The notes: a model not told the origin generated them from the letters alone. A DNA stretch of 64,000 nucleotides from an uncultured Clostridia bacterium (GCA_944383015.1 CALWOC010000002.1:62001-126000), one strand, 5' to 3'. Counted from the first letter of the stretch, positions 11,811-21,469 are shown. Made by a program: numbers and translations.

Positions 11811-12524
11811 ATGGAAAAAGAAAAAATTTTAGAGTTAGAAGCAAAGTTAAAATATATTTTTAATAATCCTAAACTATTAAAGATGGCACTTACACATAAA
11901 TCATATGCATATGAGCAATCTAATCCAGATTATGATATGTATAATGAAAGAATTGAATTTTTAGGAGATGCTATTTTAGAGCATATAATATCAGATTTAT
12001 TATTTTCACAGGTTCCAGAGTTAGCTGAAGGAGAAATGACTAAAAAAAGAGCTGCTATTGTTTGCGAGGCATCCCTTAGTAGAGCTTTTAGAAGAATTAA
12101 TGGGCATGAGTATATATATCTTGGTAAATGTGAAAAAAATTCAAATGGAAGACTAAAAGATGCAATTATTGCAGATGCATTTGAAGCAACTTTGGGAGCT
12201 ATATATTTAGATGGTGGATATGAAATAGCAAGAGATATATGCTTAGAGCTACTTGATGTAGAAATAAAGACTGTACTAGCAGGAGGAAATCTCAATACAG
12301 ATTATAAAACACAATTACAAGAAGTATTACAAAGAAATGGTAATGTAAAAATAGAGTATAAACTACAAAAAGAAGAAGGTCCTGAGCATGATAAGTTATT
12401 TACAATAGACTTATTTTTTAATGGTAAAAAAATTGGCCAAGGACAAGGAAAAAGTAAAAAACAAGCTGAACAAAATGCGGCACATGAAGCACTTATAAAT
12501 GGAGGAGAATTACTTGAAGATTAA
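11811..12524 (+). CDS. rnc: ribonuclease III
   Basis: 237 residues, normal length. Double-strand-specific endonuclease for rRNA and mRNA processing. The catalytic signature ERIEFLGDAILE lies near residue 45, the second acidic cluster (DAFEATLGAIYLDGG) near 125, and a C-terminal double-stranded RNA-binding domain covers about residues 160-235 (DYKTQLQEVLQR ... GKSKKQAEQNAAHEAL). The stop overlaps the start of the next gene by 11 bases, indicating translational coupling. Confidence 0.97.
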   Translation: MEKEKILELEAKLKYIFNNPKLLKMALTHKSYAYEQSNPDYDMYNERIEFLGDAILEHIISDLLFSQVPELAEGEMTKKRAAIVCEASLSRAFRRINGHEYIYLGKCEKNSNGRLKDAIIADAFEATLGAIYLDGGYEIARDICLELLDVEIKTVLAGGNLNTDYKTQLQEVLQRNGNVKIEYKLQKEEGPEHDKLFTIDLFFNGKKIGQGQGKSKKQAEQNAAHEALINGGELLED

Positions 12525-13533
12525 GTTAGATTTAAGTAATATATTAAAAAATTTTATTAATAAGGAAAATCAATATACTATTCCTATATTTATTCCACAT
12601 AAAGGATGTCCAAATAATTGTATTTTTTGCAATCAAAAAAGGATTAGTGGTCAATTAAAAAATGTTTCAATAGAAGAAATCGATAATATAATTAATGAAT
12701 ATTTAGGTTACTATGATGTACATGATAAAAGAATTGAGATAGCTTTTTTTGGAGGGAGCTTTACAGGAATTGATATAACTTTACAAAGACAATATTTAGG
12801 AGTTGCCAAAAAATATGTTGATTCTAGAAAAGTTGATAGTATAAGATTATCAACAAGACCAGATTATATTGATGAAGATATATTAACTATGTTAAAAGAG
12901 TATAACGTCGGTACAATTGAACTTGGAGTTCAATCAATGGATGAAAAGGTGTTAAATTATGCTAAAAGAGGTCATACAGCTTCTGACGTTATTTTTGCTT
13001 CAAAATTAATAAAAAAATATGGAATAAAACTTGGTCATCAAATTATGATTGGTCTTCCTAATAGTACGCTTGAAACAGAACTTTATACAATAAGAGAATG
13101 TTTGAAATTAGGCCCTACACAGCTTAGAATTTATCCAGTATATGTTATTGAAGACAGTGAATTGTATGATATGTATAATATAAAAGAATATATACCTTTA
13201 AGTATTGAAGATGCAGTTAAAAGATGTGTGGCTGTTATTGGAGAGTGTCAAAAGACAGACGTTTCTATTATTCGTTTAGGACTACAATCTACTTCTGAAA
13301 TTACTTCATCAAATTCAAATTTGTTTGGTCCAGTTTGTGATAATTTTGCAGAATATGTTATGGCAAAAATTATTAGGGATGAAATAGAGAATAAGGTTAA
13401 TAATTTTAATGATAATATAGAAGTGTATGTTCCAAGTAAGTACGTATCTGTTACTATAGGACCAAAAAGAATAAATAAGATATTTTTTGAAAATAAGTAT
13501 AATATAAGATATATTGTAAAAGGAGAGAATTAA
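12514..13533 (+). CDS. radical SAM protein, Elp3-like
   Basis: 339 residues from the TTG at 12514, chosen because GGAGGAG ends 6 bp upstream; the alternative ATG at 12499 lies before that site. Cys32, Cys36 and Cys39 (GCPNNCIFC) form the CxxxCxxC site for the 4Fe-4S cluster that cleaves S-adenosylmethionine. GGSFTG and the motif TRPDYIDEDIL match the Elp3-like/oxygen-independent coproporphyrinogen-oxidase-like branch commonly encoded next to rnc in Clostridia. There is no acetyltransferase domain, so tRNA modification as by full Elp3 cannot be assumed. Confidence 0.85.
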   Translation: MKIKLDLSNILKNFINKENQYTIPIFIPHKGCPNNCIFCNQKRISGQLKNVSIEEIDNIINEYLGYYDVHDKRIEIAFFGGSFTGIDITLQRQYLGVAKKYVDSRKVDSIRLSTRPDYIDEDILTMLKEYNVGTIELGVQSMDEKVLNYAKRGHTASDVIFASKLIKKYGIKLGHQIMIGLPNSTLETELYTIRECLKLGPTQLRIYPVYVIEDSELYDMYNIKEYIPLSIEDAVKRCVAVIGECQKTDVSIIRLGLQSTSEITSSNSNLFGPVCDNFAEYVMAKIIRDEIENKVNNFNDNIEVYVPSKYVSVTIGPKRINKIFFENKYNIRYIVKGEN

Positions 13534-13998
13534 ATGAAGAAAGTAATCTTTGCAGCAAGTTCTGGTGGACATTTAACAGAAATACTTAAATTACAAGAGC
13601 TTTTTAAAGAATATGATTATTTACTTGTTACTGAAAAAACAGATGTTACTAAAGATTTAGCTAATAAGTATAATATGAAATTTATTAAATATGGACCATG
13701 TAAAAATAAATTTAAGTATGTTTGGACAATAATTGAAAATATTTTTTTAACAATAAAAATTGTATCAAAGTTTAAACCTGATACTATTGTGTCTACTGGT
13801 GCTCAAATTGGAGGCTTTTTTTGCTATGTGGGAAAATTTTTTGGTGCTAAAGTTATATATATAGAAACTATGGCAAAAATAAAAGAGCTTTCTGGTACAG
13901 GAAATAACGTGTATAAAATAGCAGATAAGTTCTATGTACAGTGGAAAAATCTTGAAGAAAAATATGATAAAGCGGAATATATAGGAAGGTTGATATAA
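13534..13998 (+). CDS. Alg14/PssD-like glycosyltransferase accessory subunit
   Basis: 154 residues beginning MKKVIFAASSGGHLTEIL, the N-terminal GGHL loop of the Alg14/PssD/CpsF family. A hydrophobic stretch near residues 70-85 fits membrane attachment. In eukaryotes Alg14 recruits Alg13 to add the second GlcNAc to a lipid-linked sugar; bacterial PssD-PssE pairs transfer a sugar in exopolysaccharide synthesis. The adjacent gene is the matching Alg13/PssE half, one base after this stop, which strongly supports the pairing. The sugar is unknown. Confidence 0.85.
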   Translation: MKKVIFAASSGGHLTEILKLQELFKEYDYLLVTEKTDVTKDLANKYNMKFIKYGPCKNKFKYVWTIIENIFLTIKIVSKFKPDTIVSTGAQIGGFFCYVGKFFGAKVIYIETMAKIKELSGTGNNVYKIADKFYVQWKNLEEKYDKAEYIGRLI

Positions 13999-13999
13999 T

Positions 14000-14467
14000 A
14001 TGATACTAGTAACAGTTGGAACTCAAAAGCAATCTTTTGATAGATTATTTGATTTAATTAGGAATAGTAAAGAATTAAAAAAAGAGGAATTAATAGTACA
14101 AAGAGGATATACTAAGTGTAATAATAGTAAAAGAATAAAAGCTTTTGATTTTATTCCATTAGATGAAATGGAAGAGTATATTTCAAAAGCAGACTTAGTA
14201 ATTTCACATGGTGGAGTAGGTACAATCTTTTCTGCTATTAAAAAAGGAAAAAAAGTTATAGCTGTACCACGACTTGAAAAATACGGAGAGCATATAAATG
14301 ATCATCAAATAGAAATATGTGAAGCTTTAGAAAATGAAGGATATATTTTATATTATAAAGACGGCGTAGATAGTTTAGATGATTTAATAAAAAAAGCCAA
14401 AAATACAAGTTTTGAAAAATATGATTCAAATGATAACTATATACAAATATTAAGAAAAGAAATATAG
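14000..14467 (+). CDS. Alg13/PssE-like glycosyltransferase catalytic subunit
   Basis: 155 residues, MILVTVGTQKQSFDRL at the N-terminus, then DFIPLDEMEEYISKADLVISHGGVGTIF, the nucleotide-sugar-binding GGxGT region of GT28 C-terminal domains. It pairs with the preceding membrane subunit to form a two-component glycosyltransferase. The transketolase halves follow 10 bp later, so one transcript probably links sugar supply and glycan assembly. Confidence 0.87.
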   Translation: MILVTVGTQKQSFDRLFDLIRNSKELKKEELIVQRGYTKCNNSKRIKAFDFIPLDEMEEYISKADLVISHGGVGTIFSAIKKGKKVIAVPRLEKYGEHINDHQIEICEALENEGYILYYKDGVDSLDDLIKKAKNTSFEKYDSNDNYIQILRKEI

Positions 14468-14476
14468 GAGGAATAT

Positions 14477-15280
14477 ATGGATATATTAGAATTAAAAAAA
14501 ATTGCAACAAGTATAAGAAGGGATATAATAGAAATGATATATAATGCAAAATCAGGACATCCGGGCGGTTCTCTTTCTTGTACAGATATACTTGTTGCAT
14601 TATTTCATTGCAAAATGAATTTAGAAAAAGATATTAGAGGAAATAGAATTGATAGATTTGTTTTATCAAAAGGACATTGTGCACCAGCGTATTATGCTGT
14701 TTTATCTAGTAAAGGCTTTATACCACATGAGGATTTAAATACACTTAGAAAAGTTAATAGTTATTTAGAAGGACATCCTTCAAATAAAATAAATGGAGTT
14801 GATGTATCTAGTGGATCTTTAGGTCAAGGATTATCTGTAGCAAATGGAATGGCGCTTGCTAAAAAGCTAAATAATGAGATAGGAAAAATATATTGTCTTT
14901 TAGGTGATGGAGAAATAGAAGAGGGGCAAATATGGGAAGCATGCATGACGGCAAGTAAATATAAATTAAATAATGTTGTTGCATTTTTAGATTATAATGG
15001 ATTACAAATAGATGGAAACATATTAGATGTTAAAGGCGTGGATAACTTAAAAGAAAAATTTGAATCTTTTGGATGGAATGTACAAGAAATTGATGGTCAT
15101 GATTTTGCACAGATATTAGAAGCATTAGATAATACAGATAAATCTATAAAGCCCAATATGATAATTGCAAAAACAATAAAAGGAAAAGGAGTATCATTTA
15201 TGGAAAATAATGCTTCTTGGCATGGAAAAGCACCCAATGATGAAGAGTACAATATAGCAATTAAAGAACTTTCTAAATAG
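14477..15280 (+). CDS. transketolase, N-terminal subunit
   Basis: 267 residues covering the thiamine-diphosphate-binding PP domain. SGHPGGSLSC near residue 27 and the cofactor motif GDGEIEEGQIWEA near residue 145 (with Asp-Gly and downstream DYNGLQIDG) are present. Transketolase moves two-carbon units between sugar phosphates. In many anaerobes the enzyme is split into two genes; here the C-terminal half is at 16194, separated by an unrelated gene. AGGAGG precedes the ATG. Confidence 0.95.
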   Translation: MDILELKKIATSIRRDIIEMIYNAKSGHPGGSLSCTDILVALFHCKMNLEKDIRGNRIDRFVLSKGHCAPAYYAVLSSKGFIPHEDLNTLRKVNSYLEGHPSNKINGVDVSSGSLGQGLSVANGMALAKKLNNEIGKIYCLLGDGEIEEGQIWEACMTASKYKLNNVVAFLDYNGLQIDGNILDVKGVDNLKEKFESFGWNVQEIDGHDFAQILEALDNTDKSIKPNMIIAKTIKGKGVSFMENNASWHGKAPNDEEYNIAIKELSK

Positions 15281-15291
15281 GGAGGAAAATA

Positions 15292-16194
15292 ATGGATAAT
15301 ATATCTAAAAAAGATATTAGTTTTAGATTAGATAAGCTAAAAGATAAAGCTTTAAAAATTAATGAAAATATTTTAAAAAATGATAATGAATTTAGTACTA
15401 AATATGATTTTGCAGAGAATATTGGAATTAAGGTAGATACTTTAAAAGATGTAAATGATAAAATTATAACTAAATTAAATGATTATATTTGTAAGATTGA
15501 TCAAATAATACAAACGTATGATGGTAAATTAGAAGATGAAGATAACATAGAGGAATATAAATTATTAAATAATATTTTATATTTAGATGATATAAAACTT
15601 AAAAATATTAATGAATTAATAAATGAAAATAATGAATTAAAGATTAAGCAATACATAAATTTAATAGCATCTAAAGCAAATGATTTAATAAGACAAGAGG
15701 AACTAAAAGAAATAGATACAAATATTAACAAGTATTCAAAAGTGAGTTTCTTAGATAAAATTACTGGAAAAATTAAAATAAAAAAAGCAATACTTGAAAA
15801 CTATAATTTAAAAAGAATAGAAGTAATTAATAAAAAATATATTCCAGATAATAAGAGTTTGTACGAAATAGTAAGTATTACTAATAATTGTGGATATAAA
15901 TCAGACTCTATAGATTCTTTTATTAATAGTATAGTAAAAGAATATGAGTTAGGAGAAATAGGTGTAACAGCTATGACAGTAGAAAATAACAATAAAAAAG
16001 TTCCTTTCTTTTTTAATAGAGAGTTTTTAAATAGTATTAATGCAGAAAATACAACTATGCTAGATAGGATAAATACAAATAAGAAAGTTATACCTAAAGT
16101 ATCGGAATATAAGATGTATAATGATATGTTACTAAATGATGTATCGACTTTGGAACTATTAAGTTATAATTATATAAATGAAGAGGTGAGTTAA
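15292..16194 (+). CDS. uncharacterised helical protein between the transketolase halves
   Basis: 300 residues, rich in Asn, Lys, Ile and Glu, with no membrane segment and long amphipathic stretches suggesting helices or coiled coil through about residue 190 (for example INELINENNELKIKQYINL). I recognise no domain. It sits between the two halves of transketolase, 11 bp after the first and overlapping the start of the second by one base (GTTAATGAAA context), so all three are co-translated. A structural or regulatory role linked to that operon is only inference. Confidence 0.75.
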   Translation: MDNISKKDISFRLDKLKDKALKINENILKNDNEFSTKYDFAENIGIKVDTLKDVNDKIITKLNDYICKIDQIIQTYDGKLEDEDNIEEYKLLNNILYLDDIKLKNINELINENNELKIKQYINLIASKANDLIRQEELKEIDTNINKYSKVSFLDKITGKIKIKKAILENYNLKRIEVINKKYIPDNKSLYEIVSITNNCGYKSDSIDSFINSIVKEYELGEIGVTAMTVENNNKKVPFFFNREFLNSINAENTTMLDRINTNKKVIPKVSEYKMYNDMLLNDVSTLELLSYNYINEEVS

Positions 16195-17099
16195 TGAAAT
16201 CAACAAGAAAAGCTTATGGAGAATTTTTAGTTGAAATAGGAAAAGACGAAAATGTTGTGGTTTTGGACGCGGATTTAGCATCGGCAACAAAAACAGATAT
16301 GTTTAAAAAAGAATATCCAACAAGACATATAGATGTTGGAATTGCTGAACAAGATTTGATTGGAACTGCTTGTGGTTTGGCCCTTGGGGGAAAGACTGTA
16401 TTTGCATCTACTTTTGCAATGTTTATGGCGGGAAGAGCATATGATCAGATAAGAAATACAGCAGCATATTCACATATTAATGTTAATTTATGTGCTACAC
16501 ATGCAGGTGTTATGGTGGGAGAAGATGGACCTACTCATCAATGTATAGAAGATATAGCATTAATGAATGTAGTACCTACAATGAAAGTTTTATCTCCTGC
16601 AGATGATATAAGTACTAAAAAAATATTATCTATGTGTATGAAAGAAGATGGTCCAAAATATATACGTCTTGGCAGAAGTGATGTTGAAGATATATATGAT
16701 GATAACTTTGAGTTCAAACTAGGCGGATCATATGTTTTTGGTGAAGGCAAAGACGGTACAGTATTTGCCTATGGTCCTACAGTAAGTATTGCACTAGAAG
16801 CTAAAAAGGAACTTGAAAAACAAGGAAAGTATATAAGAGTAGTTGATTTATATAGTATAAAACCTGTAGATAAAGAAGTGATATTAAAGTGTGCAAAGGA
16901 AACTGAAAAGCTAGTTTCAATAGAAGATCATAGTATAATAGGTGGAATTGGAAGTATAATTTCTAATATTCTTTGTGAGGAATATCCTAAAAAATTAGAT
17001 AAAATAGGAATACTTGATACTTTTGGGAAATCTGGAAGTGCTAAAGAAGTATATGAACTTTTTGGACTAACAAAAGAAAACATAATGAGTAAATTTTAA
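16194..17099 (+). CDS. transketolase, C-terminal subunit
   Basis: 301 residues carrying the Pyr domain and the C-terminal domain. ADLASATKTDMF, then DVGIAEQDLIGTACGLALGGK, holds the glutamate (IAEQ) that activates the thiamine cofactor; GEDGPTHQ is the usual substrate-binding histidine region. It completes the enzyme with the subunit at 14477. A terminator follows, ending the rnc-to-transketolase cluster. Confidence 0.95.
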   Translation: MKSTRKAYGEFLVEIGKDENVVVLDADLASATKTDMFKKEYPTRHIDVGIAEQDLIGTACGLALGGKTVFASTFAMFMAGRAYDQIRNTAAYSHINVNLCATHAGVMVGEDGPTHQCIEDIALMNVVPTMKVLSPADDISTKKILSMCMKEDGPKYIRLGRSDVEDIYDDNFEFKLGGSYVFGEGKDGTVFAYGPTVSIALEAKKELEKQGKYIRVVDLYSIKPVDKEVILKCAKETEKLVSIEDHSIIGGIGSIISNILCEEYPKKLDKIGILDTFGKSGSAKEVYELFGLTKENIMSKF

Positions 17100-17104
17100 A
17101 TAAT

Positions 17105-17146
17105 AAAAGTGCATCTTAAAATTAATTATTTTAAAATGCACTTTTT
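17105..17146. terminator. bidirectional terminator
   Basis: AAAAGTGCAT / ATGCACTTTT outer arms with an inner TTAAAAT / ATTTTAA stem. T-tracts lie on both sides, so it can serve the transketolase operon and the convergent repressor gene. Confidence 0.85.
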
Positions 17147-17384
17147 AAATTTTTAAATCTAGGTCATTAAATATTTCATCCGAAAAAAATTCTTCTAAAG
17201 AAATTTCTAGACCATAGCATACTCTATATATGGTTAATAATTTGGGATTACCACTATCTCCAGATACAATTGACTGTAACGTGGACTGTGTAAAAAAACT
17301 AATATTAGCTAATTTATTTATACTTATATTTTTTTCTTTACATATATTTATTATTCGTGTCGATATAGCTTTAGAAATTGTCAT
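17145..17384 (-). CDS. small XRE-family helix-turn-helix regulator
   Basis: 79 residues. The helix-turn-helix reads KNISINKLANISFFTQSTLQSIVSG, a Cro/CI-like pattern, followed by a short dimerisation helix (YRVCYGLEISLEEFFSDE). Such single-domain proteins are autoregulators or control a neighbour. The divergent upstream gap (17385-17575) contains an AACG...CGTT imperfect repeat near 17436-17449 that could be its operator. Its target is unknown. Confidence 0.8.
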   Translation of the reverse strand: MTISKAISTRIINICKEKNISINKLANISFFTQSTLQSIVSGDSGNPKLLTIYRVCYGLEISLEEFFSDEIFNDLDLKI

Positions 17385-17513
17385 ATTTTCACTTCCTAAG
17401 ATTTATTATATCAATTAATTAAGTGGTTTATATAACGCTATAACGTTAACTAGTAGGCATTAAAAAATACTTTTTTATTTTCTTATATATTCTTGTCTTA
17501 TGTTAAATATTTC

Positions 17514-17542
17514 TTGCTTATAGCTAAGTTTTATTATATAAT
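17514..17542 (+). promoter_or_regulatory. rarA promoter
   Basis: TTGCTT at 17514-17519 and TATAAT at 17537-17542 with a 17-bp spacer, 34 bp before the rarA start. Confidence 0.6.
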
Positions 17543-17575
17543 AATTAAGAATAATAGTAATGAAAGAGGTGTACA

Positions 17576-18832
17576 ATGGAACCACTTGCATATAGAATGA
17601 AACCAACAAAATTGGAAGACTTTTTTGGACAAGAAGATATTGTAGGAAAAGATAAATTATTGTATAGGTTAATTAAAGCGGATAAGCTTACTTCTGCTAT
17701 TTTTTGGGGACCACCTGGATGTGGAAAAACATCTCTTGCTAGAGTTATTGCTAGTACAACGAAAAATAAGTTTGTAACATTAAATGCTACAACTGCTGGT
17801 GTTAATGATATAAAAAGAGTAGTGGATGAAGCCCAAAATATATTTACAAATCCAACGGGAAAAGTTATACTGTTTATAGATGAAATACATAGATTTAATA
17901 AATTACAACAAGACGCATTATTACCACATGTTGAAAAAGGTACTGTTATATTAATTGGCGCAACTACGGAAAATCCATATTTTTCTGTAAATAAAGCACT
18001 TATTTCTAGATCTACAATATTTAAGTTTAAGGAATTAAATCAAAATGATGTAATAAAGATACTTAATAATTGTCTAAATGATAAAGAAAATGGTCTAGGA
18101 AATTATAATTTAGTTATAGAAGACGAAGCATTAAAATATATTGCTATGTGTTCTAATGGTGATGTTAGAACAGCACTTAATGCGTTAGAACTTGCAGTTA
18201 TAACTACGGATATGGATGAATCTGGAAAAATTGTAATTACTAGAGATATAGCTATAAATTGTGTACAGCAAAAAAAGGCAGTATATGATAAAACTGATGA
18301 TTCTCATTATGATGTTATTTCAGCATTTATTAAGTCTATGAGAGGCTCAGATCCAGATGCAACACTTCATTATTTGGCAAGAATGCTTGATGCAGGTGAA
18401 GATCCTATGTTTATTGCAAGAAGAATTGTAATTCAATCTTCTGAAGACGTTGGTCTTGCAAATAGTGAGGCGTTAAGAGTAGCTGTTGCTGCTATGAATG
18501 CTGTTCATCAAATAGGTATGCCAGAAGCAAGAATAATTTTAGCACAAGCTGCTTTAACAGTTGCCCTTAGTCCAAAATCAAATACTTCTTATAGAGGAAT
18601 AAATAAAGCTATGGAAGATGTAAGAACTAAGGATGTTGGACAAGTTCCAATGCACATTAGAAATGCAGCTGCATCGGAAATGGAAGAGTTTGGCTATGGA
18701 AATGGATACAAGTATCCACATGATTATGATCATGGTAGAGTTGAACAACAATATTTACCAGATAAATTAATTGGTGTAAAATATTATGAGCCAAGAGAAT
18801 GGGAGAATTTTTATGAAGAAGAAGAAAAATAA
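17576..18832 (+). CDS. rarA: replication-associated recombination protein RarA (MgsA)
   Basis: 418 residues, usual length. AAA+ ATPase that acts at stalled replication forks. The Walker A motif GPPGCGKTS lies near residue 46, Walker B LFIDEIHRFNKLQQD near residue 100, sensor 1 ATTENP and sensor 2 NGDVRTALNALE follow, and the C-terminal tetramerisation part ends YLPDKLIGVKYYEP. AGAGGTG precedes the start. The 3' end overlaps the next gene by 20 bases. Confidence 0.96.
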   Translation: MEPLAYRMKPTKLEDFFGQEDIVGKDKLLYRLIKADKLTSAIFWGPPGCGKTSLARVIASTTKNKFVTLNATTAGVNDIKRVVDEAQNIFTNPTGKVILFIDEIHRFNKLQQDALLPHVEKGTVILIGATTENPYFSVNKALISRSTIFKFKELNQNDVIKILNNCLNDKENGLGNYNLVIEDEALKYIAMCSNGDVRTALNALELAVITTDMDESGKIVITRDIAINCVQQKKAVYDKTDDSHYDVISAFIKSMRGSDPDATLHYLARMLDAGEDPMFIARRIVIQSSEDVGLANSEALRVAVAAMNAVHQIGMPEARIILAQAALTVALSPKSNTSYRGINKAMEDVRTKDVGQVPMHIRNAAASEMEEFGYGNGYKYPHDYDHGRVEQQYLPDKLIGVKYYEPREWENFYEEEEK

Positions 18833-20129
18833 AAATTCATCTGTATTTTTAGACGAAGAAACAAAAAATGTAGAGGATTTATCACTTGATGATGATATAG
18901 AGCAAGGAGTAGAGATAGTAAATAGAAATAGAGAAGAATTAGATAATCAGAGAAATAAAAGAATTGGAAAGTTTGAAAGAAATGCAAATGATCAAATTAT
19001 TGAAAGACCAAAAATAAGATATAGTGTTAATACTAAAGCAATTGTAACAATTATAGTAATTATAGTAGTTATATGTTGGTTTTTATATTCTTATGGACCA
19101 ATTTTTGGTATTCATATGACTAGTGTTTCAGAAAACATTGAAGATAATAAAATTGAGCTCGTAACAAAAGAAAATGATATTTATTATGAATTTAATGACG
19201 AATTGCTTGTATATTCAAACAACACTATAAGTACATATGATAATAATGCTAATCTAACTTGGTCATATACATTTTCTGAGAGTTTTTCTCCAAATATATA
19301 TGTAGAAGGAAGGTATATGTTAGTTACTAATAATTTAACAGGCATGATGTACCTTTTTGAAGGAAGAAATGAGATATTAAATAAAAAATTAGATGGAACT
19401 ATAAAAAGTGCTTTTTTAGATAACTATGGAAATATTGCTGTAGAGTATGCAGTAGAAAATGGATACAATAATGTTGTTGGAGTATATAATAAAGCTGGTA
19501 GAAGTTTATATGATGCATATCTTAGTCAAGAAAATATTATTTCATTAAAATTGATAGATAATGGAAGAAAATTAGTGTTTTGTGAAGCTGTGACTGATTC
19601 TTCAAATATTGGAATAAAATTTCGTAGAGTAGATATAACTAAAAAAGAAGAAGAACAACTTACAGATATTGTTTCATTAGATAACAATTTTGTATACGAT
19701 TTTATAGTCGAAGGAAAAACTATTTATGCACTTTTAAATGATAGTATAGTCTCAATAGATGTGGATAATGGAAATATAAATACTCTAAAGGAATTTAATA
19801 GTACACAGATGATTTTTGTATCATTAAATGATGATTACTATACATTTTTAGAAAGAGATATAAGCAATAATAAATATATAAGCGAAAATATAGGATATTC
19901 AGGTAATAAAATAAGCTCAACTTTAGTTGAATCTGTTCCAAAAGATATGGTAAGTAGTAATTGGATTAATTATTATATATATCAAGACTATGTTTATATA
20001 TTAAATAAATGGGGTGTAGACTTAGGAAAAAGAGAAATTACTTTTACTCCTAAAAAGTGCATAGTTTTTAATAATAATAAAAGTTTAGCTTTAGTTTATA
20101 CTAATAAAATATATATTTTAAATTTATAA
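18813..20129 (+). CDS. membrane-anchored beta-propeller-like protein (DUF5711-like)
   Basis: 438 residues from the ATG at 18813 (GGGAGA 7 bp upstream, inside rarA). A basic and acidic cytoplasmic N-terminus of about 80 residues precedes one membrane helix (about 77-95, AIVTIIVIIVVICWFLYSYG). The external part consists of repeated short beta-strand units (for example YMLVTNNLTGMMYLFEG and KTIYALLNDSIVSIDVDNG) like a seven-bladed propeller. I recall this architecture as DUF5711; the family assignment is from memory. Neighbours suggest an envelope role. Confidence 0.7.
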   Translation: MKKKKNKNSSVFLDEETKNVEDLSLDDDIEQGVEIVNRNREELDNQRNKRIGKFERNANDQIIERPKIRYSVNTKAIVTIIVIIVVICWFLYSYGPIFGIHMTSVSENIEDNKIELVTKENDIYYEFNDELLVYSNNTISTYDNNANLTWSYTFSESFSPNIYVEGRYMLVTNNLTGMMYLFEGRNEILNKKLDGTIKSAFLDNYGNIAVEYAVENGYNNVVGVYNKAGRSLYDAYLSQENIISLKLIDNGRKLVFCEAVTDSSNIGIKFRRVDITKKEEEQLTDIVSLDNNFVYDFIVEGKTIYALLNDSIVSIDVDNGNINTLKEFNSTQMIFVSLNDDYYTFLERDISNNKYISENIGYSGNKISSTLVESVPKDMVSSNWINYYIYQDYVYILNKWGVDLGKREITFTPKKCIVFNNNKSLALVYTNKIYILNL

Positions 20130-20141
20130 GGGGGGATTTAT

Positions 20142-20771
20142 TTGTTAGTTTTAGATATTATTTTAATAGCATTAATTGCTTTTGGAGCATTTAGAGGATA
20201 TAAAAGAGGTCTTGTTGGAGTAGTTGTTGGATTTGCATCTTTGATATTATCAATTATTTTAGCATTTGCTTTTCAATCAATAGTTGCAGAAGCACTATAT
20301 AATTCTGGAATAGGAGATTCTTTAAAAGAAGTTGTACAAGAAAATATACAAACAATGCTAGATAATGGAGAAAATGTAGAAGATTCTTTTTATGGTAATA
20401 TACTAAACAGTACTATTACAGAGGATAAAGTTCAACAAGCAGGAGAAATAGTTACAATGTTTGTTATGAAAGGAGTTAGCTTTATACTAATTTTCCTAGC
20501 AGTAAGATTAATTTGCTACATTTTACAAATGATACTAAATATTGTATTTAATTTACCTATTTTAAGCTCTATAAATCAAATTGGAGGAATTGCGGTTGGC
20601 GTTTTATCTACTTTGATTAAAGTTTGGATATTACTAGCAATACTTTCATTTATTACACCGTTACCAATGTTTAATGGTATTGCTGAATATATAGATAATA
20701 CTTTCTTAGTAAAATTACTGTATAATAACAATTTGTTGGTAACTATTATTAGAGCAGGCTTAAAAATTTAA
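20142..20771 (+). CDS. cvpA: CvpA family membrane protein
   Basis: 209 residues from a TTG start preceded by AAGGGGGG. Four hydrophobic segments (about 3-45 as two helices, 105-135 and 150-180). The N-terminal signature LDIILIALIAFGAFRGYKRGL is characteristic of the CvpA/colicin V production family, general membrane proteins often linked with cell division or stress. It lies 12 bp after the propeller gene, likely in the same transcript. Confidence 0.87.
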   Translation: MLVLDIILIALIAFGAFRGYKRGLVGVVVGFASLILSIILAFAFQSIVAEALYNSGIGDSLKEVVQENIQTMLDNGENVEDSFYGNILNSTITEDKVQQAGEIVTMFVMKGVSFILIFLAVRLICYILQMILNIVFNLPILSSINQIGGIAVGVLSTLIKVWILLAILSFITPLPMFNGIAEYIDNTFLVKLLYNNNLLVTIIRAGLKI

Positions 20772-20783
20772 AGAAATATATTA

Positions 20784-20818
20784 AAATTAGAAGTTATGTA
20801 ACACATAGCTTCTAATTT
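20784..20818 (+). terminator. hairpin after cvpA
   Basis: AAATTAGAAGTTATGT / ACATAGCTTCTAATTT makes a stem of about 16 bp including one G-U pair, with a 3-nt loop. The following GCTTTTA is a weak T-tract, so termination may be partial. Confidence 0.6.
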
Positions 20819-20864
20819 GCTTTTAGGGCAAAATTACAAAATATAACAAGGTTGGGAGTAAAAT

Positions 20865-21455
20865 ATGAAGATTTTTAATGTTGTAAAGAATTTTGTTAGT
20901 TATTATAAAACGTATATATTAATATTAGTGATAATATTTGCATCAACAATTTCAATTATTTATACAAATATAAATGGAAAATCTAGGATTGTAGTAAACG
21001 ATAATGAACTAGAAATAGATGATAGAGATAATAAAATTGCTGTTTATATAACAGGTGAAGTTGTAAATCCAGGGGTATATTATATAGATGAGAATCTTAG
21101 ATTAGATGATTTAGTAAAAGAGTGTGGTGGATTAACTTCACAAGCAGATTTGTCTGAAATAAATCTTGCGGAGAAATTAAATGATTCAGATAAAATAGAT
21201 ATACCTAAAATCGCAATTGAAGAAGAAAATGAAGAAGATAATATAGAGAATAATGATGATAATGACTTAATTAATATAAATAAAGCAAGTAAAGATGAGC
21301 TAAAAACATTAAATGGCATTGGTGATACTCTTGCAGATAATATTATAGAATATAGAAAAAATAATAAGTTTAATACAATAGAAGATATACTTGAAGTTAA
21401 TGGTATAGGCGAGTCTAAGTTTGAAAATATAAAAGAATATATTTGTGTAAATTAA
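20865..21455 (+). CDS. comEA: competence protein ComEA, DNA-binding
   Basis: 196 residues. One N-terminal membrane anchor (about 13-31), a SLBB domain with VYITGEVVNPGVYY and LVKECGGLT near residues 60-110, an acidic linker, then a C-terminal double helix-hairpin-helix DNA-binding unit (LININKASKDELKTLNGIG and IEDILEVNGIGESKF). ComEA holds incoming DNA outside the membrane during transformation. No comEC or comEB follows, which is unusual since they are commonly adjacent. Confidence 0.9.
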   Translation: MKIFNVVKNFVSYYKTYILILVIIFASTISIIYTNINGKSRIVVNDNELEIDDRDNKIAVYITGEVVNPGVYYIDENLRLDDLVKECGGLTSQADLSEINLAEKLNDSDKIDIPKIAIEEENEEDNIENNDDNDLININKASKDELKTLNGIGDTLADNIIEYRKNNKFNTIEDILEVNGIGESKFENIKEYICVN

Positions 21456-21469
21456 AATAATATATAAAT

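Noticed and set aside
17436..17449. AACG...CGTT repeat as a defined operator
   Set aside because: Imperfect and occurs once, so mentioned only as a possibility under the XRE gene.
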